DNA of 64,000 bases from Desertifilum tharense IPPAS B-1220 (lineage in GTDB: Bacteria > Cyanobacteriota > Cyanobacteriia > Cyanobacteriales > Desertifilaceae). Each line of letters opens with the position of its first letter. Position 1 is the stretch's first letter. The translations under genes and the position numbers were made by a program. This document shows positions 26,420 to 37,027 of the stretch, piece after piece. Where the stretch lies: the NCBI RefSeq assembly GCF_001746915.1, contig NZ_MJGC01000032.1, forward strand, positions 62,001 to 126,000, written 5' to 3'. The notes below the pieces were generated by a model. It had not been told where the DNA came from. It saw only the letters and a program-made list of their open reading frames with translations, and searched no databases.

Positions 26420-27109
26420 TTACTGAGCATTGAGCGACCAATCATAATCGAGATAAGCAAGCTGAGGTTCGTCCGCGCTTGCCATTTCCGTCTGGAGATA
26501 ACCTTGGATATACTCTGCAACTGAAGGAGAAACCCGAAGAAAATCCTTGCCATACCACTTCAAAATCTTGCTGCAATAGAGCGTATGCGTTACCGAATCG
26601 TAGCGAACCTTTTGGGGATTCTGAATAAACCGCAGCGCATCTGCTTCTAATTGCTCAAATACTGTATCGGGATAATAAGCTTGATTGCGTAATAACGGAC
26701 ACCCCCTAGCCGCACAAACTAGAGCAAAATGTATCCGAGGTTCCTGAAACTGCTGTCGCAAAATCTGATGTTCGATCTGATTGAGCGAATAACGACCTTG
26801 GGAGAGAATGCGGCGACTAAAAAAACGCCAAAAACTCAACCCATTGGGAATATTAAAAAAACGCGGAAAAATAGAGGGAATCGGATAGCGCTTTAAAACT
26901 TGGAAAATCACCCCAGCATTATACAAGTTAATCCAATAAGCAAGTTGTACTTCGCTCGGACAAGAGGTTGGAAGATCGAACGATTCTACCTTAAATAACC
27001 AAGACTTTAATTGTTCTAAAGACTCTTCTTGCCAAGCCGAATAATTAACACTACCAACATCATTGACATATCGCTGAAGTAACGCATCCCAAGGGGTAAA
27101 ATCAAGCAT
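26420..27109 (-). CDS. DUF547 domain protein
   Basis: The 229-residue protein matches DUF547: AYWINLYNAGV, a middle region with RIHFALVCAARGCP, and a C-terminal LKWYGKDF stretch. The Cys-His-type conserved residues (H and C around residues 136-146) suggest a papain-like or transglutaminase-like fold, but the activity of the family is not known. No signal peptide is visible. It precedes the Y RNA gene on the same strand but is separated by about 150 bases and a promoter, so co-transcription is not implied. Confidence 0.88.
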   Translation of the reverse strand: MLDFTPWDALLQRYVNDVGSVNYSAWQEESLEQLKSWLFKVESFDLPTSCPSEVQLAYWINLYNAGVIFQVLKRYPIPSIFPRFFNIPNGLSFWRFFSRRILSQGRYSLNQIEHQILRQQFQEPRIHFALVCAARGCPLLRNQAYYPDTVFEQLEADALRFIQNPQKVRYDSVTHTLYCSKILKWYGKDFLRVSPSVAEYIQGYLQTEMASADEPQLAYLDYDWSLNAQ

Positions 27110-27334
27110 TTAATCCCTCATTATCCTTAAGATTCATAAATGACTCTAGCTCAAACCGCTTTGTCTCTGGCTCTCTAACTTGCACGTCCCTACCGTTAGC
27201 CTAGTTTGACAAGTTTCTAAAAAATTTATAAATAATTTTACTTTAGCTTCCCTTTCAACGTATGGTGAAAGCACTAAACTGATTTTGATAGAGAAACTGA
27301 GGTCAACTCAGTCAACCCTTTTTTAAAAGCTCAA

Positions 27335-27673
27335 ATGGATCTCATTGATTATTCTGATTTTGAAAAAGTTCAAATTTGCGTCGGGAAAATCATTAAAGCC
27401 GAAGGATTTCCTAAAGCTCGCAAACCCGCTTACAAACTTTGGATTGACTTTGGTGATGAACTGGGCATTAAAAAATCTAGCGCTCAAATTACTCACTTCT
27501 ATAATCCTATTGACCTGATCGATCGACAAATTCTTGCCGTTGTTAATTTTCCGCCCCGACAAATTGCAGATTTCTTATCAGAAGTGCTAGTTCTTGGCGT
27601 CGTATTGCCAAGCCAGGAAGTCGCGTTAATCCAACCGGATCGCGACGTTCCTTTGGGGTTGCGCGTTTTGTGA
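27335..27673 (+). CDS. CsaA-like tRNA-binding domain protein
   Basis: The 112-residue protein is a single OB-fold tRNA-binding domain of the CsaA/EMAP type: FEKVQICVGKI, an AYKLWIDFG strand, SSAQIT and the terminal VLVLGVV plus DVPLGLRVL. Such proteins dimerise and bind tRNA or act as export-related chaperones; the role in cyanobacteria is unclear. Length is full for the family. It is convergent with the next small gene, 7 bases between stops. Confidence 0.9.
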   Translation: MDLIDYSDFEKVQICVGKIIKAEGFPKARKPAYKLWIDFGDELGIKKSSAQITHFYNPIDLIDRQILAVVNFPPRQIADFLSEVLVLGVVLPSQEVALIQPDRDVPLGLRVL

Positions 27674-27680
27674 TTTTAGG

Positions 27681-27881
27681 CTAATCAATCACCCTGACCA
27701 AGCCCCGTTTAATCCCATCAAAAACTTGATTAATTAACGATTGCTCAGTGGCATTCAGGGATTGTTTAGATAATAACGCATCCATTAACATCTGCTGGTC
27801 GGCACGAGTGAGTTTGTAGGATGAGATGATTTGGTCAACAAGGGACTCAATTGCAGAATGCGAGTTGCTGTGAATGGACAT
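27681..27881 (-). CDS. Small conserved cyanobacterial protein
   Basis: The 66-residue protein starts MSIHSNSHSAIESLVDQI and continues with YKLTRADQQMLMDALLS and an acidic-basic helical tail. The phrase LTRADQQ is familiar from small cyanobacterial proteins of unknown function. The frame extends to 27965, but those residues look non-coding, so I use ATG 27881. No membrane segment or known domain is present. Confidence 0.65.
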   Translation of the reverse strand: MSIHSNSHSAIESLVDQIISSYKLTRADQQMLMDALLSKQSLNATEQSLINQVFDGIKRGLVRVID

Positions 27882-28321
27882 GAGCGCAAACCAAAGCGAG
27901 TTGTGCAGTGAAGTTGTCAAGTCTAGTAGGACACAAAGCGGGGATGAGAACAGTAAAGTTCGCAACCACTCTTATCGTGTGAAGAATTGTTAAAACGAGG
28001 CTTCGATTAGTGTAAAGCCTGCGGAAGGCTCAAGCATCTAACTTTTGTTAGAGCTTAAAACCCATGAGAAATTTATGGGGATCGATTTTCTCGCGCCGAG
28101 TTTCCCGCAAGCCGGATCGCCCAGAAAACGCCAGAAAGTAATACTACTACCCCTGAAGGACAGTCCAAGGCTTCCAGCAGGCTGAACCCTAATTCTTGCG
28201 AATCATCTGCATTACTCATGCCTGCTCTATTTGAAATTTATTAAAGACCCCCTACAAAAATTAACAAACATCTGCATAATTCTAATATGCTCCTTGATGC
28301 CTCAGTATACTTACTGAACTT
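27882..28321. other. Intergenic region
   Basis: About 440 bases with no gene I can support. A 25-codon frame at 28064-28141 (basic, no family) is the longest reasonable start-stop pair. The last 100 bases are AT-rich and probably hold the promoter of the sensor kinase that follows. Confidence 0.45.
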
Positions 28322-30412
28322 TTGATGCAAGACTCATTACAAAAAGTTTTTCAATCTTCTATTAACGTTCGCAGTCTCGCCGGGAGCCACATCTTAGAGC
28401 GTGCAAGCCCGTCGCCACCCCGATTTAGCCATTTTGACGACTCCTTGCGGATCGCCTTACCCTTGGGCGAAGTTCTCCCCGTTTTTCTTTATTTTGTCCG
28501 GCAAAATCCGGAGCGGCTGTGGAACTGGAGTTTTTTACCGTTTGGAATTTTTATGCTTTTTTGGAGTTTGAGTAATTTCATTATGATTTGGATACCGCGA
28601 TTAACATCAAACTGGTTAGGCCATCCGGCAAAAAGCGTGGCTCAGGCGAGTGCAATGGGGGCTTTACCGAGCTTTACGCCCTTCACTCCAACACCGACTG
28701 CGGTCGATCCCTTGAGTTTAGAACGGATTGTTAAACATCGGGTGGATGCTCAAACCACAGAATTATTCCAAGAAAACCAAAAACTGAAGCAAGAATTAAC
28801 AACTCTGCATCGTCTGATTGCCAATGCTCCGGTTATTGTGTATGCAGTCGATCGCAAAGGACGATTTACTCATATTGAAGGCAAAGGTATCGAACACATC
28901 GGCTTATCTGAGGCTGTTGTGGGTCAATCGGCACTGGAGCTTTATCAAGATCAGCCCTATATTTTAGAAAATTTGCGTCAAGCCCTCAGCGGTAGCGAAC
29001 ATTCTTGGATTGCAGACTATGAGGGATGGGTATACGAACACCGCACCTCTCCCTTATTACAGCCAACGGGAGAAGTAGCGGGTTTTGTAGGGATTGCAAC
29101 TGATATTACCGAGCGAGTGCGGGCAGAAGATACGCTGAAGCTCACTCAGTTTTCAGTTGAACGCTGTGCGGATGCTATTTTCTGGATTGCTCCCGATGGT
29201 AAGTTACTCTACGTCAATCGCGAAGCTTGCCGTTCCTTGGGGTATTCGCGCCAGCAACTTTTAACAAAAACGATTCACGATATTAATCCAGATTTGACAG
29301 AAGGCGCTTGGGCTTATCATTGGAATGTTTTAAGCCGTTGCGGTTCGTTGACTATTGAAGCGCACCATCGCACCCAAACTGGGCGTTTATTTCCGGTGGA
29401 GATGACGATTAACCACTTGCGGTTTAATGGTAAAGAGTACCATTGTGCCTTTGTCCGCGATGTGAGCGATCGCAAACAAGTCCTAGACGCCCTCCGCCAG
29501 TCCAAAGAAAAACAAACCCGCCTAATCTCCTCGCTTCGCAAACAAACCAGCAAACTGAAAAATACCCTCCAAGAACTCCAGCAAACCCAAATTCAACTGA
29601 TCCAGACTGAAAAGATGTCCTCTCTCGGTCAGTTAGTCGCCGGAGTTGCCCACGAAATTAATAACCCCGTTAACTTCATTACAGGCAATCTTCACTACGC
29701 CAACGCCTATATCGCTGATGTTCTGGCCATCGTCCACCTGTATCAACAGCACTATCCTCAGCCCGTTCCGGAAATTATAGAACTCTCAGAAAGCATTGAA
29801 ATTGAGTATATTCTAGAAGACTTACCCAAACTCCTAGGCTCCATGCAGTTAGGGGCGGATCGCATTCGGCAAATTGTCCTCTCTTTACGCAACTTCTCGC
29901 GCTTAGATGAGGCCCAAAAGAAACCCGTCGATATCCATGAAGGGCTAGACAACACCCTATTGTTGCTGCAACATCGCCTCAAAGAGAAATCGGGAGCCTT
30001 GGGAATTCAGTTAGTCAAAGATTACGGCAAACTTCCCCAAATCGAGTGCTACGCCGGACAGTTGAATCAAGTCTTTATGAATTTATTGAGCAATGCCATT
30101 GACGCCCTAGAAGAAGCCGTCGAACGGGGACAATTTTCCGCCAAGCCAGGGGGCCCGCAAATCTGGATTCGCACAGAACACTCCTACCCCGATCGCATTA
30201 CCATTCGGATTGGAGATAATGGTCCTGGAATCCCCCCAGAAGTCTTGCAGCGCTTATTCGATCCCTTCTTTACCACTAAACCTGTAGGTAAAGGAACGGG
30301 GCTAGGTCTATCCATTAGCTATCAAATCGTGGTAGAACGCCATCGGGGTCAGTTGCGTTGCGTTTCTGAGCCGGGACAAGGGGCAGAATTTGTGATTGAG
30401 ATTCCCGTATAA
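28322..30412 (+). CDS. PAS-domain sensor histidine kinase
   Basis: The 696-residue protein starts with about 70 residues including one membrane-like segment (about 72-92). Two PAS domains follow (about 160-265 and 275-385), the second ending in the FVRDVSDRKQ linker. After a coiled coil comes a HisKA domain with H444 in GVAHEINNP, then an ATPase domain with N box, DNGPGIP and GTGLGLS boxes. This kinase type often senses redox, light or small ligands through PAS pockets. No receiver is fused, but an Hpt protein follows on the same strand after about 130 bases. Confidence 0.92.
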   Translation: MMQDSLQKVFQSSINVRSLAGSHILERASPSPPRFSHFDDSLRIALPLGEVLPVFLYFVRQNPERLWNWSFLPFGIFMLFWSLSNFIMIWIPRLTSNWLGHPAKSVAQASAMGALPSFTPFTPTPTAVDPLSLERIVKHRVDAQTTELFQENQKLKQELTTLHRLIANAPVIVYAVDRKGRFTHIEGKGIEHIGLSEAVVGQSALELYQDQPYILENLRQALSGSEHSWIADYEGWVYEHRTSPLLQPTGEVAGFVGIATDITERVRAEDTLKLTQFSVERCADAIFWIAPDGKLLYVNREACRSLGYSRQQLLTKTIHDINPDLTEGAWAYHWNVLSRCGSLTIEAHHRTQTGRLFPVEMTINHLRFNGKEYHCAFVRDVSDRKQVLDALRQSKEKQTRLISSLRKQTSKLKNTLQELQQTQIQLIQTEKMSSLGQLVAGVAHEINNPVNFITGNLHYANAYIADVLAIVHLYQQHYPQPVPEIIELSESIEIEYILEDLPKLLGSMQLGADRIRQIVLSLRNFSRLDEAQKKPVDIHEGLDNTLLLLQHRLKEKSGALGIQLVKDYGKLPQIECYAGQLNQVFMNLLSNAIDALEEAVERGQFSAKPGGPQIWIRTEHSYPDRITIRIGDNGPGIPPEVLQRLFDPFFTTKPVGKGTGLGLSISYQIVVERHRGQLRCVSEPGQGAEFVIEIPV

Positions 30413-30543
30413 GTTACAAAACGCCGAGAAGGTGTCTTGCTGCCCAAAAATACCCAAGATTTCCGGCAACATATTTTGTTAAAGTATGGCATTTCTCCCC
30501 TAGCAGCTACTACCCTAGTGATGTCAGGTTGAGGAATACTGCC

Positions 30544-31455
30544 GTGGATGCTGGGAAGCAACAGATTTTAGGTTATTTCATTGAGGAAGCCAAAGAGCAT
30601 CTCGATACCCTGGAACAAGGTTTGTTAGATTTACAATCCACGATGAAGGACACCGAACGGGTGAACGAAATGTTCCGGGCGGCTCACTCCGTTAAAGGGG
30701 GAGCAGCGATGCTGGGGTTTAGCAGCATTCAAAAGATTGCTCACCGCCTAGAAGATGGGTTTAAGATCCTCAAGGAATATCCCATTACACCCGACCAAAA
30801 GCTAGAGTCCTTATTTATTCGGGGTTTTGATCCCCTCCGCGATTTGCTGGGTCGTTTGCAAGGGCCGTTTGGCTTGCGCGATGAAGAAGCGGATCAACTG
30901 GTACAAGAGGCTGAACCCATTTTCAATCAACTTCAGGCTCACCTGAATGAGTTGTTAGGTGAAGCGGGCATTAGTGTAGAAGATGAAGATATGCCCGTAC
31001 CTGGGGTTCAGAGGGTTGCGCCCCCCGATATTGTCGCTCAGGTGACAGCAGTCTTGCGACAAATGTTACAGCAGTTTCGCCAAGCTCCCAACCCGGCCAA
31101 TCGTCAGGAGTTGGAACAGTTGTGCGGGAGTTTGCTCAATGTTGGCGAAACCAGCCAGACTTGGCAGAATTTGATTCAAACAGCTCAAAGCGCGATCGCC
31201 AATCCTCAATTTTCCTATGTTACGCTTGCGCCATTGGTCATCAAAGAAATCCGCCAAGCCAGCGAACTCGTACAAGCCGGACGAGTTGATGAGGTGTCCC
31301 CGTCTTCCCAACTGCGACAACTAGCCGCACAATCTGAAAAACGGCGTATCGCCCTGACAGTGGAACCCAACGCCGCCGCCGAAGCCATCATCGCAGCCTT
31401 CAATCAACAGCAATTATCCCAGTTGATTGAACGCTTACAAACAGCCGTTAAGTAA
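30544..31455 (+). CDS. Histidine phosphotransfer (Hpt) domain protein
   Basis: The protein (303 residues from GTG 30544) has an N-terminal Hpt domain of the CheA type: AAHSVKGGAAMLG contains the phospho-accepting His. The remainder (about 110-303) is helical and not recognised. GTG 30544 is chosen because GAGG lies 9 bases upstream; the frame itself opens at TTG 30529. It could pass phosphate between the upstream kinase and a distant regulator. Full CheA kinase domains are absent, so it cannot autophosphorylate. Confidence 0.85.
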   Translation: MDAGKQQILGYFIEEAKEHLDTLEQGLLDLQSTMKDTERVNEMFRAAHSVKGGAAMLGFSSIQKIAHRLEDGFKILKEYPITPDQKLESLFIRGFDPLRDLLGRLQGPFGLRDEEADQLVQEAEPIFNQLQAHLNELLGEAGISVEDEDMPVPGVQRVAPPDIVAQVTAVLRQMLQQFRQAPNPANRQELEQLCGSLLNVGETSQTWQNLIQTAQSAIANPQFSYVTLAPLVIKEIRQASELVQAGRVDEVSPSSQLRQLAAQSEKRRIALTVEPNAAAEAIIAAFNQQQLSQLIERLQTAVK

Positions 31456-31640
31456 GGAAGAGGATGGGGGAAAAGAGTGCTGAGTGCTTCTCTAAGTGCT
31501 GAGTGTAAAGTGCTGAGTGCTGAGAAGTATAGTAGTAAGTCAGTCTTCCCCCTTCTTCTCCCCAACCCCCAACTCCTAACTCCCAATTCCCCTTCTTCCC
31601 CCAACTCCTAACTCCCAACTCCCAATTCCCCTTCTTCCCC
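31456..31640. repeat. Low-complexity intergenic repeat, copy 2
   Basis: It repeats the two-part pattern of copy 1: purine-rich GAGTGCTGAGTG units, an AAGTATAGTAGTAAGTCAG segment shared almost exactly with copy 1, then repeated CCCAACTCCTAACTCCC and CCTTCTTCCCC units. It lies between the Hpt gene and lepB. Confidence 0.7.
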
Positions 31641-31742
31641 GTACCCCTGCTAAAAGACTTATAGATGCTCGTTAGCCTTCAATGGCAGAAGCACTAATAT
31701 TGAACTAATGGTACCCTGCGTTTAACTCGCGATCGAAAACCT

Positions 31743-32432
31743 ATGACTCCTGCGAAAAAACAACACTCTGATGGAGAGTCGGCTCGGACAGCACCGGAAA
31801 ATCCTTGGGTAGAAGGCCTCAAAACCATTGGACTCAGCGCGATCCTCGCTTTTGGAATTCGGACTTTCGTAGCAGAAGCTCGTTACATCCCTTCTGGCTC
31901 CATGCTGCCGACCCTACAAATCAACGATCGCCTAATTATTGATAAACTGGGTTATCGTTTCCAAACCCCCAAGCGTGGCGATATCGTAGTTTTCTCCCCC
32001 ACAGAAGTCCTGCTTCAAGAAAACCCATCCCTCAAAGATGCGTTTATTAAGCGCGTGATTGCCTTACCTGGAGAAACGATTGAACTGAGAAACGGACAAG
32101 TCTACATTGATGGCACGCCTTTGTCTGAGAATTACGTGGCCTCTGACCTTTATCCAGCCGAACCCGTCAATGCAGCCTCGGAACATCAAATGACAGAAAT
32201 TGATGTATGTCCTCCCAACCAGCGCTATCTAGCAACCCCAATGACCATCCCTGAAAATTCCTATCTCGTATTGGGGGATAATCGCAACAATAGCTATGAT
32301 TCGCGCTGCTGGGGCGTCGTTCCCCGCGATCATATTATTGGTCGGGCTGTAGTACGCTTTTGGCCCGTTAACAACTTAGGTAAAATTGACAGCGAACCGC
32401 CTTACCGCGAATCTACCTCAGCGCAGCCTTAA
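31743..32432 (+). CDS. lepB: Signal peptidase I
   Basis: The 229-residue membrane enzyme cleaves signal peptides from exported proteins. A single N-terminal membrane segment spans about 26-44. The catalytic dyad is S53 in PSGSMLP and K103 in [11 protein letters not shown]; the [11 protein letters not shown] box near the C-terminus is also present. Length is typical of cyanobacterial signal peptidases. A strong hairpin follows its stop and separates it from convergent ugd. Confidence 0.96.
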   Translation: MTPAKKQHSDGESARTAPENPWVEGLKTIGLSAILAFGIRTFVAEARYIPSGSMLPTLQINDRLIIDKLGYRFQTPKRGDIVVFSPTEVLLQENPSLKDAFIKRVIALPGETIELRNGQVYIDGTPLSENYVASDLYPAEPVNAASEHQMTEIDVCPPNQRYLATPMTIPENSYLVLGDNRNNSYDSRCWGVVPRDHIIGRAVVRFWPVNNLGKIDSEPPYRESTSAQP

Positions 32433-32440
32433 AACCTAAA

Positions 32441-32468
32441 AACAGAGGCCTATTTCTAGACCTCTGTT
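32441..32468. terminator. Bidirectional terminator between lepB and ugd
   Basis: The stem AACAGAGG/CCTCTGTT has 8 base pairs and a 12-base loop, preceded by AAAACCTAAA. It sits between two convergent genes, so it can stop transcription from both sides. Confidence 0.75.
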
Positions 32469-32487
32469 CTCCCGTTACAGATGTTTT

Positions 32488-33879
32488 CTAACGTCCAATT
32501 CCTACATAGCGGAATCCGGCTTTTTCAACCGTTTGACGGTTCAGGAAATTGCGGCCATCAATAATGACAGGATGGCTCATTGATTTCGCCATCTTCGCGA
32601 AATCCAGCTTGAGGAACGGCTGCCAGTCGGTGACGAGAACCAACGCATCGCAACCATCTGCGAGCATTTCTGGGTCAGTTTCCACAATCACGCCCGATAG
32701 ACCGTGACGCATTCCACTTTGGGAGATAATCGGGTCGTAGGCTTTGACTTTGGCCCCTAAACGATTGAGTTGCTCGATCAAATTCAGGGCGGGAGCATCG
32801 CGCATATCATCGGTATCGGGTTTGAAGGTTAAGCCCAACAGTCCGACGACTTTTCCTTTGAGGATTTTCAGTTCTTGCTGGAGTTTTTCGACTGCAATCA
32901 GGCGCTGGCGTTCGTTCACGCTGACGGCTGATTTGAGCAATTGGGCTTCGTAATTGTAGTCTTCAGCAGTGTGAATCAGGGCCGAGACATCTTTGGGGAA
33001 GCAGGAACCGCCCCAACCAATCCCGGCTTGCAAGAACTTGTTACCGATGCGGGAGTCTAAACCAATCCCCTTCGCCACCTGGGTGACATCTGCGCCGACG
33101 CGATCGCAAATATTCGCCACTTCGTTAATAAAGCTAATCTTAGTCGCGAGGAACGCATTGGCGGCATATTTAATCATTTCTGCCGAACTCAAATCCGTCA
33201 CCACCACCGGAACCGGGGGTAAAGACGACTCTTCCGCAAACCGACGGTCTACAATCGGAGCATAGAGTTCTTGCATCATGGCGATCGCTTTTTCACCATT
33301 GCTGCCCAACACGATCCGGTCGGGATTAAACGTATCGTAAATCGCCGAACCCTCGCGCAAGAATTCCGGGTTGCTCACCACATCAAATTCAGCCTCAATA
33401 CTGCTGAGAGCCTCTTCTCCAGAAACGCCCCCCGCACCCACTAAGGCCTTTTGACGTTCGGCGATCCCATCTAAAACGATCATCCGCACCCAGTCCCCAG
33501 AACCAATCGGCACCGTAGACTTATTGACAATCACCTTATAGCCTTTACTCAAGTGAGCGCCAATCCCTCTGGCTACGGCTTCCACATAGCGCGTATCGCT
33601 ATCGCCACTCGGTAAAGCTGGCGTTCCCACCGCAATAAACAAAATCTCGCCGTGGTCTACCCCATAGCCCAAATCGGAAGTAAACTCCAGATTTCCGGCT
33701 TGAGTCGAAGACTGCATCAATTCTGACAGACCCGGTTCGTAAATCGGGGACTGTCCAGACTTCATCAACTTGACTTTCTCTTCGTTGTTGTCTACACAGA
33801 TGACGTGATGACCGCAATGGGCTAAACAAACGCCTGTCACTAGACCGACATAGCCTGTACCAATCACGCAAACTTTCAT
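32488..33879 (-). CDS. ugd: UDP-glucose 6-dehydrogenase
   Basis: The 463-residue enzyme oxidises UDP-glucose to UDP-glucuronate with NAD. The N-terminal Rossmann motif GTGYVGLVTG (7-16) is intact. The conserved K237 region (AEMIKYAANAF) and the catalytic C293 (GGSCFPKD) are present, as is the C-terminal UDP-binding domain. The neighbour upstream on the same strand converts UDP-glucuronate onward to UDP-xylose, so the pair forms a short nucleotide-sugar pathway for cell-surface polysaccharide. Confidence 0.95.
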   Translation of the reverse strand: MKVCVIGTGYVGLVTGVCLAHCGHHVICVDNNEEKVKLMKSGQSPIYEPGLSELMQSSTQAGNLEFTSDLGYGVDHGEILFIAVGTPALPSGDSDTRYVEAVARGIGAHLSKGYKVIVNKSTVPIGSGDWVRMIVLDGIAERQKALVGAGGVSGEEALSSIEAEFDVVSNPEFLREGSAIYDTFNPDRIVLGSNGEKAIAMMQELYAPIVDRRFAEESSLPPVPVVVTDLSSAEMIKYAANAFLATKISFINEVANICDRVGADVTQVAKGIGLDSRIGNKFLQAGIGWGGSCFPKDVSALIHTAEDYNYEAQLLKSAVSVNERQRLIAVEKLQQELKILKGKVVGLLGLTFKPDTDDMRDAPALNLIEQLNRLGAKVKAYDPIISQSGMRHGLSGVIVETDPEMLADGCDALVLVTDWQPFLKLDFAKMAKSMSHPVIIDGRNFLNRQTVEKAGFRYVGIGR

Positions 33880-33949
33880 GAACCTTGTCCTTTTTCGCTG
33901 CTAATTGCTAACTTGTCATACGGGGGAGTCTGCCATTGGGAAGGACAAA

Positions 33950-34885
33950 CTAGGAACTTGCACCCAATCTTTGCCGAAAATCCTCAACGGTGAGCTTCAG
34001 TCCCTCTTGTAGAGGCACAGTCGGTTCCCAACCCAGTAAGGTTTTAGCCTTAGTAATATCCGGTTGTCTTTGTTTGGGATCGTCTGAAGGCAACGGTGCA
34101 AATTGAATATCTGCATCCGGGTTCACCATATTCTGGATTTTTTGAGCCAGTTCCAGAATCGTGTACTCGTCTGGGTTGCCTAAATTGACCGGCCCTACAT
34201 AGTCGCCATTCATCAACCGCATCAGTCCTTCAACCAAATCGGACACATAGCAGAAACTCCGCGTTTGCGATCCGTCCCCATAAACGGTTAGGGGAATTCC
34301 TTTGAGCGCTTGCACGACAAAATTGCTGACGACGCGGCCGTCATTTTCTAACATTCGACTGCCATAGGTGTTAAAAATCCGGGCCACTCGAATATCAACT
34401 TTATTTTGACGGTGATAATCAAAGCACAACGTTTCCGCAACGCGCTTTGATTCGTCGTAGCAGGCTCGAATCCCAATGGGGTTGACATTGCCTCGATACT
34501 CTTCGGTTTGGGGATGCACGTCAGGATCGCCATAAACTTCTGAAGTGGAGGCTAAAAGGAGTCTCGCTTTAACCCGTTTCGCGAGTCCTAACATGTTGAG
34601 CGTTCCCATAACGCTCGTTTTTACCGTTTTGACCGGGTTGTATTGATAATGAACCGGAGACGCCGGACAAGCCAGATGGTAGATCTGATCCACTTCAAGG
34701 CGGATCGGTTCGGTGACATCGTGCCGGATGAATTCAAAATAGGGATTATCTAACCATTGCAGAATGTTGCGCTTGTGACCTGTATAGAAGTTATCCAGGC
34801 ACAAAACCTCGTGGCCTTGGGCCATTAAGCGATCGATTAGATGGGAACCAACAAAACCAGCCCCGCCAGTGACTAAGATTCTCAT
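33950..34885 (-). CDS. UDP-glucuronate decarboxylase (SDR family)
   Basis: The 311-residue extended short-chain dehydrogenase has the [10 protein letters not shown] cofactor motif (7-16), STSEVYGDP and the YxxxK pair Y143/K147. The [12 protein letters not shown] stretch and the [10 protein letters not shown] context are typical of UDP-xylose synthases rather than GalE epimerases. It would decarboxylate UDP-glucuronate made by ugd, 70 bases downstream on the same strand, to UDP-xylose. No membrane segment is present, unlike eukaryotic Golgi forms. Confidence 0.92.
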   Translation of the reverse strand: MRILVTGGAGFVGSHLIDRLMAQGHEVLCLDNFYTGHKRNILQWLDNPYFEFIRHDVTEPIRLEVDQIYHLACPASPVHYQYNPVKTVKTSVMGTLNMLGLAKRVKARLLLASTSEVYGDPDVHPQTEEYRGNVNPIGIRACYDESKRVAETLCFDYHRQNKVDIRVARIFNTYGSRMLENDGRVVSNFVVQALKGIPLTVYGDGSQTRSFCYVSDLVEGLMRLMNGDYVGPVNLGNPDEYTILELAQKIQNMVNPDADIQFAPLPSDDPKQRQPDITKAKTLLGWEPTVPLQEGLKLTVEDFRQRLGASS

Positions 34886-35218
34886 TCGTAACTAACTCGT
34901 TTGTAGTTAGAATCAATCGTGAATTAACAGTGCTTGAACCGTCAAGTCAAGCGCGATTCCTGTCCTGCTCTTACAGACTGATGGCAAGTTTGCGCTCATC
35001 AGTAGAAGTTTTTCACCTACCCGAAGGCAGATCGTTCAGATTGATATCAGCGAGTTAAGGTCTGCTAAAGACTTCTCTCACCAACTGTTAAGCTAACCTT
35101 GAATGACCGGAGTGTCGAGAAAAAGTCAGTAAGATTTTAGTTATTTTTTGTAAAACTACAGTGAAGCGAAGGGAATTCAAGACTCCCTTCGCTTTGAACC
35201 CCTTCAGATACCGAGGTT
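34886..35218. other. Intergenic region upstream of the UDP-glucuronate decarboxylase
   Basis: The region holds no gene I can support. It contains a terminator-like hairpin at 35164-35194, listed separately. It probably also carries the promoter for the two nucleotide-sugar genes. Confidence 0.5.
35164..35194 (-). terminator. Hairpin downstream of lepA
   Basis: An 11-base perfect stem AAGCGAAGGGA/TCCCTTCGCTT encloses 9 bases. It lies 25 bases past the lepA stop. The T-rich part downstream on the minus strand is weak. Confidence 0.65.
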
Positions 35219-37027
35219 TTAGCTATCGAGGCGCAAAACGGCCATAAATGCGGATTGAGGAACTTCCACGGTTCCAATCGATTTCATCCGTTTTTTGCCT
35301 TTGGCTTGCTCTTGCAGCAGTTTTTTCTTACGGCTAATGTCCCCGCCGTAGCATTTGGCGAGAACGTCTTTCCGCAAGGCGGGGATATGTTCGCTCGCGA
35401 TAATCCGAGAACCAATCGCCGCTTGAATGGGGACTTTGAACTGGTGGCGGGGGATGAGTTCTTTGAGTTTTTCGACCAAGGCGCGACCGACGTTGTAGGC
35501 TTTATCTCGGTGGACGATCATCACCAGCGCATCGACTGGATCGTTGTTAATCATGATATCGAGACGAACCAGGTTATCTTCGCGGTAGCCAATCATCTGA
35601 TATTCCATGCTGGCATACCCGCGCGATCGCGATTTGAGTTGGTCAAAAAAGTCCGTCACCACTTCGGCGAGTGGCAATTCATAAATCAGGGTGGTTCGAC
35701 CTTGAGCCAAATAGCGCATATCCTTGAAAATACCGCGCCGAGTTTGACACAACTCCATTAACGGGCCGACAAACTCTTCTGGGGTAATCATATCTACCTG
35801 AACGTAAGGTTCCTCAACCTTTTCCCGTTCCTGGGGTGGCATTAAGGTACTGGGGTTATCGATGTTGAGGACTTCCCCTTTCACGGTGGTGACGCGATAG
35901 ACCACTGACGGCGCAGTCACAATTAAATCGAGGTCATATTCGCGTTCTAGCCGTTCTTGAACGATTTCCATGTGCAGCAAGCCTAAAAAGCCGCAGCGGA
36001 AACCAAATCCCATCGCGCTAGAGGTTTCTGGCTCGTAGGAAAGCGCCGCATCGTTGAGTTTGAGGCGTTCTAGTGCTTCTCGCAAGTCGCCAAATTGATC
36101 GGCGTCGGTGGGGAACAGGCCGCAGAAGACCATCGGTTTGGCTTCTGTGTAACCGGGGAGGGGTTCGCTAGCGGGTTGAGCCGCTAGGGTAATGGTATCG
36201 CCAACCCGCGCATCGGCGACCGCTTTAATCGAAGCGGCTAGATAACCCACTTCCCCGGCGTGCAATTCGTCTAAGGGGACTTGGGTGGGAGAGAGAACGC
36301 CAAGTTCGTCAATTTCGTATTCTTTACCCGTCGCCATTAAGCGGACGCGATCGCCTTTCTTCACATTTCCGTCCATCACCCGGAAATAAACGATCACCCC
36401 CCGATAGCTATCGTAGTAGCTATCAAAAATTAACGCCCGCAACGGCTTCTCAACTGTCTCTTGTGGGGGGGGAACCAGGTGAACGATAGACTCCAGAATC
36501 TCATGGACGCCGATCCCTTCTTTAGCAGAAGCGAGAATCGCGTTACTACAGTCGAGTCCAATAATTTCTTCAATCTCCGCCTTGACTCGTTCGGGTTCGG
36601 CCCCAGGGAGGTCAATTTTATTTAAAACAGGAATAATTTCCAGGTTATGTTCCAGCGCCAGATAGACATTCGCCAGCGTTTGTGCTTCTACCCCTTGGGA
36701 AGCATCCACCACGAGTAATGCGCCTTCGCAAGCGACTAGCGATCGCGATACCTCATAGGAAAAGTCTACGTGACCGGGCGTGTCAATTAAGTTGAGGACG
36801 TACTGCTCGCCATCTTGAGCCGTGTAGTTCATCCGCGCTGCTTGCAACTTAATCGTAATGCCGCGTTCTCGTTCTAACTCCATATTGTCGAGAAACTGTT
36901 GCTTCATCTCTCGCGCGGCGACTGTTCCGGTCTCTTGTAGCAGGCGATCCGCCAAAGTAGACTTACCGTGGTCAATGTGAGCGATGATCGAAAAGTTGCG
37001 AATACGAGAGACGAGAACGTCAGTCAT
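35219..37027 (-). CDS. lepA: Elongation factor 4 (LepA)
   Basis: The 602-residue GTPase acts on ribosomes, where it is linked to back-translocation and to ribosome assembly. The G motifs are AHIDHGKST (G1), DTPGH (G3) and NKIDLPGA (G4), followed by the EF-G-like domains and the LepA-specific C-terminal domain with [14 protein letters not shown]. The open frame reaches 37084, but family members start at [26 protein letters not shown] sequence, so ATG 37027 is used. Confidence 0.96.
   Translation of the reverse strand: MTDVLVSRIRNFSIIAHIDHGKSTLADRLLQETGTVAAREMKQQFLDNMELERERGITIKLQAARMNYTAQDGEQYVLNLIDTPGHVDFSYEVSRSLVACEGALLVVDASQGVEAQTLANVYLALEHNLEIIPVLNKIDLPGAEPERVKAEIEEIIGLDCSNAILASAKEGIGVHEILESIVHLVPPPQETVEKPLRALIFDSYYDSYRGVIVYFRVMDGNVKKGDRVRLMATGKEYEIDELGVLSPTQVPLDELHAGEVGYLAASIKAVADARVGDTITLAAQPASEPLPGYTEAKPMVFCGLFPTDADQFGDLREALERLKLNDAALSYEPETSSAMGFGFRCGFLGLLHMEIVQERLEREYDLDLIVTAPSVVYRVTTVKGEVLNIDNPSTLMPPQEREKVEEPYVQVDMITPEEFVGPLMELCQTRRGIFKDMRYLAQGRTTLIYELPLAEVVTDFFDQLKSRSRGYASMEYQMIGYREDNLVRLDIMINNDPVDALVMIVHRDKAYNVGRALVEKLKELIPRHQFKVPIQAAIGSRIIASEHIPALRKDVLAKCYGGDISRKKKLLQEQAKGKKRMKSIGTVEVPQSAFMAVLRLDS

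Noticed and set aside
28064..28141. 25-codon basic frame in a long intergenic region
   Set aside because: No ribosome-binding site, no family and no codon bias; short frames like this arise by chance.
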